A stretch of DNA of 64,000 nt from Bacillota bacterium (GTDB taxonomy: Bacteria > Bacillota > UBA4882 > UBA8346), in assembly GCA_023436305.1 (NCBI GenBank), contig JAEZJQ010000005.1, positions 1 to 64,000 of the forward strand. The letters are read 5' to 3'. The notes under the pieces are model-generated. The model did not search any database. It was not told where the DNA came from and saw only the letters and a program-made list of their open reading frames with translations. Positions 57,220 to 64,000 of this stretch are shown one piece after another; the stretch's first letter is position 1, and each line of letters opens with the position of its first letter. Both the position numbers and the translations under genes were made by a program.

Positions 57220-57300
57220 AATATTCCCCCCTTAACAATCATACGATTTTTACAGCGATTTAATTTATTTTTCACACCATTTCTAACGGGATTTACGTTT

Positions 57301-58248
57301 TTAAACACCTTGCCGCGGCCGTTTTTGGCCGGACTTGTCGAAATTGCCATGAGAGTTATTGGAATCTTGATTGAAATTATTATCAACCACGACAACCGGC
57401 GCATTGTCCTTAAGGTTTTCCTGGCCGCTCAGGACGACCGTTTCACCTTCCGCAAGCCCCGTGTGTACGATAATATTGGTGTTGACTTCCGTCCCAACCT
57501 GGATGTCCCGTAATCTAGCGATTCCATCCTTTACTACAAAGACTTGAGGGTTTTGAACGCTTCCGACCAAAGTGTTTCTAGGGATGACCAATGCCGGATA
57601 ATTACCCAAATCAAACGATACTTTGCCGAACATCCCCGACTTCAGTTGATATTGTTGATTATTGGGGATGCCGACTTGAACCAAATAAGTATGAACCTCA
57701 TCGGCTTTAATACTGATATTTTCGATTTTTCCAAAATACTTCACCCCGGGGTAAACATCCGTTTCAACTTCGGCCAGCTCACCGACTTTTAGTTTAAAAA
57801 CATCCTGCTCTCCGATATTTAAGTTAACTTTTAACCGGGAAATATCCACAATGGTGGCAATTACCGTTCCAGGGTTTAAAGTCATCCCTACCGTCGCTGG
57901 AAGGGCGGCTACAACTCCTGTAATCGGGGCTTTGATATAGGCATCTCCATCAAATACCTGGACCAACGACGTTCCTGCTTTAACATAATCGCCGACTTTA
58001 ACATAAACGCCGGTTATTGGGCCTTGGACACTGGAGGTTACCGTAATATCAGTGTTCGCAACAATTAAACCCTCTTGTGAAAACTCTTCATTAACGATTT
58101 GTTTGGTGACGGAAACTACTGAAACCGGATAGGCATCAATTCGGTTCGTTCCAATCTTCCCTTTCATTGCCGTACGGTTGGTGAATAAAGTAAAGATAAT
58201 CAAACCGATAATTAAAATGACTATCGTAAAAACAATTAAGCGCTTCAT
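57301..58248 (-). CDS. RND efflux periplasmic adaptor (HlyD/MFP family)
   Basis: Membrane-fusion protein of 315 residues. One N-terminal anchor helix (about 4-24) is followed by a lipoyl-like domain split around a very short hairpin (SSVQGPITGVYVKVGDYVKAG and APITGVVAALP), a beta-barrel and a membrane-proximal domain. The long alpha-hairpin of AcrA is largely missing, as in some short adaptors. The tail is Asn-, Ser- and Gly-rich and basic. It heads the adaptor-RND-TolC operon. Confidence 0.93.
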   Translation of the reverse strand: MKRLIVFTIVILIIGLIIFTLFTNRTAMKGKIGTNRIDAYPVSVVSVTKQIVNEEFSQEGLIVANTDITVTSSVQGPITGVYVKVGDYVKAGTSLVQVFDGDAYIKAPITGVVAALPATVGMTLNPGTVIATIVDISRLKVNLNIGEQDVFKLKVGELAEVETDVYPGVKYFGKIENISIKADEVHTYLVQVGIPNNQQYQLKSGMFGKVSFDLGNYPALVIPRNTLVGSVQNPQVFVVKDGIARLRDIQVGTEVNTNIIVHTGLAEGETVVLSGQENLKDNAPVVVVDNNFNQDSNNSHGNFDKSGQKRPRQGV

Positions 58249-58621
58249 GCAAAACCCTCCATTTTGACTAGAATATCACAAAAAAGGAAGACATTGGTAT
58301 TAGGATATACATTCCTCTCAAATAGCTCTAAACGGAATGATCGGCTAAAGGTTTCCATTGAATCCATGTCTATAATAATTTAAAAATATCTTAGAAATAT
58401 AATCCGTTTGTTAAAGTTTGATTAACTTATGAATATCGGGGTTGATTCATTACATCAAAATGCTTATGGCTGTTACAAGAATTTAATTTTAAAATTAAAG
58501 TAAAAATAAAGGGAATAATATGATGATTATGGTATTCCTAAACGATAAACGCATACTGCGATTCATTACCGGATTAACTAAAATGTAATGTATAACAATT
58601 TATTCACGGGAGTGTATTTCG
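58249..58621. other. Spacer between the RND operon and the truncated thioesterase gene
   Basis: AT-rich divergent region that must carry the RND-operon promoter. No regulator gene or clear operator was found; no hairpin stood out. Confidence 0.35.
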
Positions 58622-58890
58622 ATGAACGATTTTTCAATTAAACTGGAAATCCGTATTGACTGGAGTGAAATTGATTTTTTTGGACATGTTAACAATGTCG
58701 CCATCTTAAAATATGTCCAATCCGTGAGAGTTAATTATCTGGAGAATATTGGTTTAATGCAATCTCAGGCGGAAACTAAAATTGGTCCGATATTCGCTTC
58801 GACAAGTTGCCAATTTCATAAACCGTTATATTATCCCGGACAAATAACCATCTATTCGAATGTTGATTATATCAAAAATACCAGTTTAAA
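58622..58890 (+). pseudogene. 4HBT acyl-CoA thioesterase gene, 3' truncated
   Basis: The first 89 or so residues read as a YbgC/FcbC-type hotdog thioesterase: RIDWSEIDFFGHVNNVAIL carries the catalytic Asp region and the helix, and TSCQFHKPLYYPGQITIYS follows. The family is about 130-140 residues, but the homology ends near residue 89. The frame then runs on to 59077 through DNA that is antisense to a lipoprotein gene, giving a meaningless tail. A deletion or rearrangement has removed the end of the gene. Confidence 0.7.
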
Positions 58891-59272
58891 TATAGATTGT
58901 ACTACCATCAACATAAATCGATTCGGCGTAGACATTGGTGGCCGTGCTGGGAACGTCGGATATATCGGTTCGGGTACCTCCCGCTCCCCAATAGCAAGCA
59001 ACCGTTTTCGTTCCGTTATAATAATGCCCGGCGGCATAAACCGTACTACCGCCAACATAAATGGACGTAAGCGCTGAATCATTGGAAACGCCGGATAATT
59101 CAGTCCGGGCAGTCCCCTCCCAATAACAGGGAACATACTTCAACTGGGCTTCATCCCAAAAATAACCATCTATGTAAACCGATGTTTCAGGAGTTGTTGT
59201 AACGCCACTGTTACCACCACAACCACTTAACGTTAAAATCAATAACAATAAATAAAATGACTCCGCTACCAA
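58886..59272 (-). pseudogene. Repeat-containing lipoprotein gene, 3' truncated
   Basis: The N-terminus has a hydrophobic stretch and the lipobox LSGC, so it is a lipoprotein. The mature part has tandem units of about 45 residues with the pattern SIYVGGSTVYAAGHYYNGT and then CYWGAGGTRTDIS, as in beta-propeller-like surface proteins. It breaks off in the middle of a unit (YVDGSTIYI) exactly where the truncated thioesterase gene begins from the other side. The start codon is uncertain (TTG at 59272), and the 5' end may be altered as well. Confidence 0.65.
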
Positions 59273-59405
59273 AAAGTCACTTCGTTATCGATACTTCTTT
59301 CAAAGTATATATCAATATTTTAGATCTTGTTCTTTCAACAAAAAATAAACAAAAGCTACTAAACATGTTTCATAGTGCGGATATTGATTAAATTTCCAAA
59401 AAAAC

Positions 59406-59434
59406 TTGACTGTAGAACAAGTGTTCGATATAAT
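59406..59434 (+). promoter_or_regulatory. Promoter with an embedded LexA-like (SOS) box
   Basis: TTGACT (59406-59411) and a perfect TATAAT (59429-59434) are 17 bp apart. Within the spacer, GAACAAGTGTTC (59415-59426) matches the Gram-positive LexA/DinR core GAAC-N4-GTTC. A repressor bound there would block RNA polymerase. The promoter drives the DUF3795-type gene at 59466. LexA control is inference from the motif. Confidence 0.7.
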
Positions 59435-59465
59435 AAAATAAACTTATTCTATTGGAGAATTTGAA

Positions 59466-59819
59466 ATGATTCAATCCAAGTGTGGTCTGAAATGCAATGA
59501 ATGTAAATGGGCTCCGAAAACCAATTGCCCCAGTTGTATTGAAGCCCACGGGCGGCCGTTTCACGGTGAATGCCCGATAGCCATCTGCTGTGGAAATCGC
59601 AATTTACTCCATTGTGGCCAATGCGGGAATTTCCCTTGTCAACAGCTTACCGAATACGCATATGATAAGGAACATGGGGATAATGGCACCAGGATTGAAA
59701 CCTTGAAGCAATGGCTTATCCACCGCTTTTATTTGAATATGGAGATGTTTAGTTCCGGGTATGGTAAATTTTTGGTGTCTCCTAAAATGTCACAAGTTTT
59801 AGATATTCATTATCATTGA
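59466..59819 (+). CDS. DUF3795-type cysteine-rich protein, copy 2
   Basis: Protein of 117 residues, paralogous to the gene at 51569. The cysteine motifs CGLKCNEC, NCPSC, GECPIAICCGNR and HCGQCGNFPCQQL are conserved. A 91-bp segment is identical in DNA to the other copy; after it this protein has a unique 33-residue tail. TGGAG precedes the ATG. The promoter is strong and carries a LexA-like box. Metal binding is likely from the cysteines; the biological role is unknown. Confidence 0.82.
   Translation: MIQSKCGLKCNECKWAPKTNCPSCIEAHGRPFHGECPIAICCGNRNLLHCGQCGNFPCQQLTEYAYDKEHGDNGTRIETLKQWLIHRFYLNMEMFSSGYGKFLVSPKMSQVLDIHYH
59627..59717. repeat. 91-bp exact repeat, copy 2
   Basis: Identical to 51730-51820 in direct orientation, about 7.9 kb apart. 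The two copies bracket the frameshifted SdpI-like gene, the RND operon and the truncated genes. Confidence 0.9.
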
Positions 59820-60308
59820 AAGCATTTCACCGTTTTCAATTCTTTCATTCAGATAAGAACTGAAAATCCTAGCAGGGCAAAGTTGACAAAATGATCCCCG
59901 AATTGATAAATTTAAAATGATACAAAATGATTTCCAAATAAAATCAGCTCGATATGTGTAATTTTTTTCCATTTTTTTGCTTTCCTCGTTGTATACATGT
60001 CGAATTGTTAAAAAGAATTGGAAGGAGGAGGTAATCTCAAGTACAATTCCAAAGGAACCATGTTGAGAAAAGTCTTTAACTCCATATATTAAAATTATAT
60101 ATTATTTTCTATGCGTCAGATGACGCGCCGGCTTTTGGGCTGAAAAAGAACAGGCGTAAAATTACGCGATAGACAATTTCTAAATGGCAATCACCATGCA
60201 AGCTATAGACTTTCTCACTGTTTCCCGATAAGCATCAAATTAAATCATCAAAAAACGTTGCCTATCGTACCCATCCATCAAAGTTGCAGAAAGGGGCTTA
60301 ATCGTTTA
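59820..60308. other. Long leader region of the cellulase gene, with hairpins
   Basis: No ORF is present. Two compact hairpins are visible: GCGTC-AGAT-GACGC (60113-60126) and GCGTAA-AA-TTACGC (60154-60167), with GCGCCGGC between them. The region upstream is very AT-rich. It may be a 5' untranslated regulatory region; no known riboswitch class was recognised. Confidence 0.4.
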
Positions 60309-62840
60309 ATGAAAAAATTATTGATAACTTTTGTTTTAATCATGGCCGTTTTGTTTATGGTTACCGGCGGTAACAATTTGTTCGCGGCCAGTTATAATTA
60401 TGCGGACGCATTGTCTAAGTCCATTTTATATTACGAGGCTAGCTGGTGCGGTTCGGATGCCGGAAATAACCGCTTGAACTGGCGCGGAGCTTGCCATACC
60501 GATGACGGTAGTGACATTAACCTGGATTTAACCGGCGGCTTTCATGATGCCGGTGACCATGTGAAATTCGGCGCACCCCAAGGTTACGCCGCTTCGGTAC
60601 TTGCCTGGACCCTTTACGAATACAAAGACATTCTGACCTCTAAAGGCCAATACAATTATTTATACAACATCTCTAAACACTTTACCGATTATTTCATCAA
60701 ATGTCACCCCAATGCCAACACCTTCTATTATCAAATCGGAGAAGGCGGCGAGGATCACGCCTACTGGGGTCCTCCCGAACTTCAGCCGTTAGGTCGTCCC
60801 ACTTATTTCGTCGCCAATTCATCCACTCCGGGTTCCGACATGTGTGGTAAAGCAGCAGCCGCTCTTGCTTTAATGTATTTAAATTCCCAAACCAGCGACC
60901 CTACATATGCCGCTAAATGTCTGGCCGCCGCCAAAACCATTTATACACTAGGCAAAACCTACCAGGGGCGAGGTACCGGACAATCCTTTTACCAATCCGG
61001 TCCGTACTATGATGAATTATGTTGGAGCGCTATCTGGCTCTATTATGCCACTAACGACAGCCAATATTTAACCGATTGTGATACTTTCATCAAGGCCCAC
61101 CTGGGCGCCAACGGCGCGCTTAACTACCATAACAACTGGACCTTATGTTGGGATGATGTTTGGGCTGCCGTATTCATCAAATTGTATCAGATTACCGGTT
61201 CCCAGGTCTACAAGGATGTTGTTGAATATAATCTTAATTTCTGGATGACCGGAATCACCACCACCCCCGGCGGTTTGAAGTATTTGGATTCCTGGGGTGT
61301 TTTACGGTATACCGCCGCCGAATGCATGCTCGCCCTATTATATGCGGATATCAGCGGCAATATGAATTACCGTGATTTCGCTAAGTCCCAGATTGATTAT
61401 ATGCTGGGATCTAATCCCCGTAACAGTTCTTATGTAGTCGGGTTCGGTCAAAATTATCCCAAATTCCCGCATCACCGCGCCGCCAGTGGACGCCTTGAAG
61501 GTCCGCCGGCCGATGAAAAGAAGACCATGCCGGAAAAACATATTCTTTACGGAGCATTAGTGGGCGGCCCTACATCCTCCGATGCTTATACCGATGATGT
61601 GGAACAGTATGTATATACCGAGGTCGCTATTGATTACAACGCGGGTTTTGTCGGGGCTATGGCCGGAATGACCAAACACTTTGGGGATTCACAAACCGCC
61701 GAAACCATACCGGTTGAACCGGAAGTCCGGGAGTTTTACGTTGATGCCTCTGTGATGGGTGAAAGCGGCACTGAGATCAAAATTGATACATACATTCACA
61801 ACGAGTCCATCCATCCGCCTCATTATGACACAGGTTTATCATATCGATACTTCATGGATTTAAGCGAATTATACAATAAAGGCTACACTGTGGCCAATGT
61901 CTCGATAAGTACCTATTATAATCCGAATAGCGCTACAATTTCCGCCATTAAGCCCTGGGATGAAGCCAATCGTATCTATTACGTGGAAATTAGCTGGGCC
62001 GGCAAGAATATATATGGTAAGTCCGAATTCCAACTAGTACTCACTTCTTACAGTACCGGTTCATTGGTCTCTTCCAACGACTATTCCCGGACCGGTCTAA
62101 CCAGTACCGTGGCGGTTACCGATTATATTCCCGTATATCGAAACGGCGTAAAAATTTATGGCAATGAACCACCGAGAAATGGAGTAACTGCAACGCCAAC
62201 TCCGGTTCAAACCCCGACACCGGTTGTAACGCCAACCCCGGTTCGTACGGCAACTCCGGTAATAACGGCAACCCCACTTAGAACAGCAACTCCGGTGGTA
62301 ACAGCGACTCCGAACGTTACAGCCACTCCAACTCCAATTCGGACCGCAACCCCACCGCCGGCAACACCGACTCCGGTTCCGACGGTCGGCAGCATTAAGG
62401 TACAATTCTATAATCAAAGCACCGCCGCGACCAGCAACCAAATCTATACCAACATCAAATTGGTCAATACCGGCAGCAGCGCTATTGCTTTATCCAATGT
62501 GAAGATTCGCTACTATTATACAATTGATGGTTCCAAAGCACAGACCTTCTATTGCGATTATTCCCCCATCGGCAGCAGTAATGTTTCCGGAACCTTTGTA
62601 ACGATGAGCACTGCCAAGACCGGCGCCGATACTTATCTGGAAGTTGGATTCTCGACCGGCGCGGGCAATCTGGCCGCCGGGGGAAATGTTACCATCCAGG
62701 GTAGATTCGCCAAGAGCGATTGGAGTAATTACACTCAAACCGACGATTATAGCTTCAATTCCACGGCGACGACTTACGTTGACTGGGCCAAAACCACCGG
62801 ATATGTTTCCGGCGCGCTACAGTGGGGTACCGAGCCATAA
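60309..62840 (+). CDS. GH9 cellulase with CBM3c and CBM3 modules
   Basis: Secreted endoglucanase of 843 residues. A signal peptide (about 1-27) precedes the GH9 catalytic domain (about 28-465). Catalytic Asp residues are in GGFHDAGDHVKFG, the conserved His is in PHHRAASGR, and the acid Glu is in the DDVEQYVYTEVAIDYNAGF region. A fused CBM3c follows (about 475-625), as in processive theme-B GH9 enzymes. A Thr-Pro linker (about 630-705) and a C-terminal CBM3 (about 706-843) complete it. The start at 60309 begins the signal peptide; GGGG lies somewhat far upstream. No dockerin is present, so it is a free enzyme. Neighbours are unrelated. Confidence 0.96.
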   Translation: MKKLLITFVLIMAVLFMVTGGNNLFAASYNYADALSKSILYYEASWCGSDAGNNRLNWRGACHTDDGSDINLDLTGGFHDAGDHVKFGAPQGYAASVLAWTLYEYKDILTSKGQYNYLYNISKHFTDYFIKCHPNANTFYYQIGEGGEDHAYWGPPELQPLGRPTYFVANSSTPGSDMCGKAAAALALMYLNSQTSDPTYAAKCLAAAKTIYTLGKTYQGRGTGQSFYQSGPYYDELCWSAIWLYYATNDSQYLTDCDTFIKAHLGANGALNYHNNWTLCWDDVWAAVFIKLYQITGSQVYKDVVEYNLNFWMTGITTTPGGLKYLDSWGVLRYTAAECMLALLYADISGNMNYRDFAKSQIDYMLGSNPRNSSYVVGFGQNYPKFPHHRAASGRLEGPPADEKKTMPEKHILYGALVGGPTSSDAYTDDVEQYVYTEVAIDYNAGFVGAMAGMTKHFGDSQTAETIPVEPEVREFYVDASVMGESGTEIKIDTYIHNESIHPPHYDTGLSYRYFMDLSELYNKGYTVANVSISTYYNPNSATISAIKPWDEANRIYYVEISWAGKNIYGKSEFQLVLTSYSTGSLVSSNDYSRTGLTSTVAVTDYIPVYRNGVKIYGNEPPRNGVTATPTPVQTPTPVVTPTPVRTATPVITATPLRTATPVVTATPNVTATPTPIRTATPPPATPTPVPTVGSIKVQFYNQSTAATSNQIYTNIKLVNTGSSAIALSNVKIRYYYTIDGSKAQTFYCDYSPIGSSNVSGTFVTMSTAKTGADTYLEVGFSTGAGNLAAGGNVTIQGRFAKSDWSNYTQTDDYSFNSTATTYVDWAKTTGYVSGALQWGTEP

Positions 62841-62902
62841 AGCGCGGATTGAAAAAGTACTAATGTTACCGTATTTTATGCATTAATATCCCATAAATCA
62901 CA

Positions 62903-62941
62903 AGAACGCTGAGCCCATTGCATGAACCGGCTCAGCGTTCT
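62903..62941 (+). terminator. Hairpin after the cellulase gene
   Basis: AGAACGCTGAGCC (62903-62915) pairs perfectly with GGCTCAGCGTTCT (62929-62941), a 13-bp stem. The T-run after it is short (CTTTATGG), yet the stem is strong and the position 62 bp after the stop fits a terminator. Confidence 0.75.
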
Positions 62942-63075
62942 CTTTATGGCGATTATTTATTACAACCGGATAATGTTACTGGAGACCCGGAACTCCTGAA
63001 AAAAAAGGGGTGTCCCTCACCGAAACCGGCGCCTTTGGAACAGCCCAAGAAAAGCCTTGATTAAAATCTTGTTTT

Positions 63076-63996
63076 TTAACGGTTCATAAAGTTTTCTGCG
63101 ATATAAAACTGATTATCCTTTGCATAAGCGAGGGAATTTCCCGAGGGTGAAATACAGGCGTAATCCACCTCTTTTAAGATTAGCTTGGCCGAACCATTGG
63201 CCAACTGAAATAAGTTCCGGCTATTATCGGTATAATATATACCATCCGCGTTATACTGAATGATAGTCCGGCCTGCCACCCGATCCCTCGTCAAATTGCT
63301 TAATTCCCCGGTTAAGGATAATTGTTTTATATCAAACGTGTTTTCATCGATGACGACAATTTTATCATTCCACATTTGCCATTTGTAATATAAACATTTC
63401 AGTTTGTCGTTAATTACTTTGGTTTCTCCCGTTTTAACATTGACCTTCCACAAGGTATAACTGTTTTTATAAGCACCCTGAAAGACGATTTCCTTGCCCG
63501 AATTGGTCCACTGCGGATATATGGCTTCATTTACTGCTTTTTTTGTGACTCGCTTTTTCGTTTTTAGGTTGGTGGTACAGATCCAAACATGATTATCACG
63601 AATATACGTGAAATATTTATCATCCGGTGACCAGCACGGTTCCGTCTCCGCAGTCTTACCGACCAATACCGAGTCGCTCCCCATTTTCTCCAATTTTGTC
63701 AAAAGCAGATTGCCGTTTCTCCAATAAAGCAATTTATCTCTTTTGTGAGACCATTTAAAAAACTTGGTATTATCCCTGATATGTAGCGGCCTGATTTCCC
63801 AGGTGGTATTTACTTTCACCAGCTGATACGTCGGGTCGCCATAGGGCTTGGCGATTAACTCCCGTTCATTTTTCCAGGACACTTCGCCAACGGCCATATC
63901 CTTTAAGGCCAACCGGGAATTAAACGCGTGAATATCGGCCTGAATAGCAAGCATTACCATGAAAACCATTAGAAATATTATCTTCGAACGGCGCAT
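63076..63996 (-). CDS. Secreted TolB-like beta-propeller protein
   Basis: Exported protein of 306 residues with a signal peptide (about 1-24). The mature part has repeated WD40/PD40-like blades: EPCWSPDDKYFTYIRDNHVW, then YPQWTNSGKEIVFQGAY, and ACISPSGNSLAYAKDNQFYI at the end. Such propellers occur in TolB and in DPP IV-type periplasmic proteins, but no Pal-binding or peptidase domain is seen. The ATG is at the window edge, so its ribosome site cannot be judged and a longer gene is possible. Function unknown. Confidence 0.75.
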   Translation of the reverse strand: MRRSKIIFLMVFMVMLAIQADIHAFNSRLALKDMAVGEVSWKNERELIAKPYGDPTYQLVKVNTTWEIRPLHIRDNTKFFKWSHKRDKLLYWRNGNLLLTKLEKMGSDSVLVGKTAETEPCWSPDDKYFTYIRDNHVWICTTNLKTKKRVTKKAVNEAIYPQWTNSGKEIVFQGAYKNSYTLWKVNVKTGETKVINDKLKCLYYKWQMWNDKIVVIDENTFDIKQLSLTGELSNLTRDRVAGRTIIQYNADGIYYTDNSRNLFQLANGSAKLILKEVDYACISPSGNSLAYAKDNQFYIAENFMNR

Positions 63997-64000
63997 GTCA

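Noticed and set aside
58891..59077. C-terminal 60 residues of the 151-codon thioesterase frame
   Set aside because: They are translated from the antisense of the lipoprotein gene and do not resemble thioesterase sequence.
62097..62441. Minus-strand Cys/Arg/Ser-rich frame opposite the cellulase linker
   Set aside because: It is the antisense of the Thr-Pro linker repeats; low complexity explains the open frame.

Overview
The window reads as chromosomal DNA of an anaerobic-type, cellulolytic, diderm member of the Firmicutes. The Firmicutes side is shown by a ctsR-mcsA-mcsB-clpC stress operon with a CtsR box in its promoter, by CheX and CheB proteins of Firmicutes type, and by strong AGGAGG ribosome sites. 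The diderm side is shown by a complete RND/adaptor/TolC tripartite pump, a LolA-like protein, and a 380-residue secreted protein that looks like an outer-membrane beta-barrel ending in phenylalanine. A GH9 cellulase with two CBM3 modules points to plant-fibre degradation. Halanaerobiales, Limnochordia/Hydrogenispora-like lineages or Negativicutes would fit; the sequence alone does not decide.

Layout. 1-4.1 kb: tRNA-Lys, purA, a LysR regulator, a free-standing structured RNA with its own promoter, and an EnvC-like M23 protein. 4.3-13 kb: a DUF6483-like protein, an SDR oxidoreductase, a large SWIM/SNF2 helicase, an orphan hisF, an esterase, and a two-gene unit in which a short FtsH-like protease is translationally coupled to a separate membrane-anchored extracytoplasmic protein. 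13-17.6 kb: a hairpin-rich spacer, a small ORF, a GNAT/FkbH-like/ACP mini-cluster, an HD-GYP protein and CheX. 17.9-36 kb is a dense minus-strand housekeeping block: clpC, mcsB, mcsA, ctsR, a LysM-M23 protein, rho, a zinc-ribbon protein, cheB, a secreted protein, pyrG, a membrane protein, argS, an FmdB-type protein, a slipin and a B12 radical-SAM protein.

36-44 kb holds two plus-strand genes and then a seven-gene minus-strand operon: membrane protein, winged-helix regulator, ABC ATPase, two FtsX/LolE-type permeases, LolA-like protein, beta-barrel. It has a clear promoter and a palindrome just downstream that may be the regulator's operator. 44-51 kb: a methyltransferase, an unknown protein, an orphan response regulator, and a heterodimeric ABC exporter preceded by a strong promoter, a 32-codon leader peptide containing Pro-Pro-Pro, and two terminator-like hairpins. 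This matches the logic of the Bacillus bmrB-bmrCD attenuation system and is the most interesting candidate here.

51-60 kb is accessory and shows decay: two DUF3795-type cysteine-rich paralogues sharing an exact 91-bp block (one with a LexA-like box inside its promoter), a frameshifted SdpI-like gene, the RND pump operon, and a tail-to-tail junction of two truncated genes. The window ends with the GH9 cellulase and a beta-propeller-like secreted protein.

No CRISPR array, rRNA, intact transposase or phage gene was seen. Short degenerate word repeats of the gagttacgagtt and cagaattcagaa types recur in several intergenic gaps.
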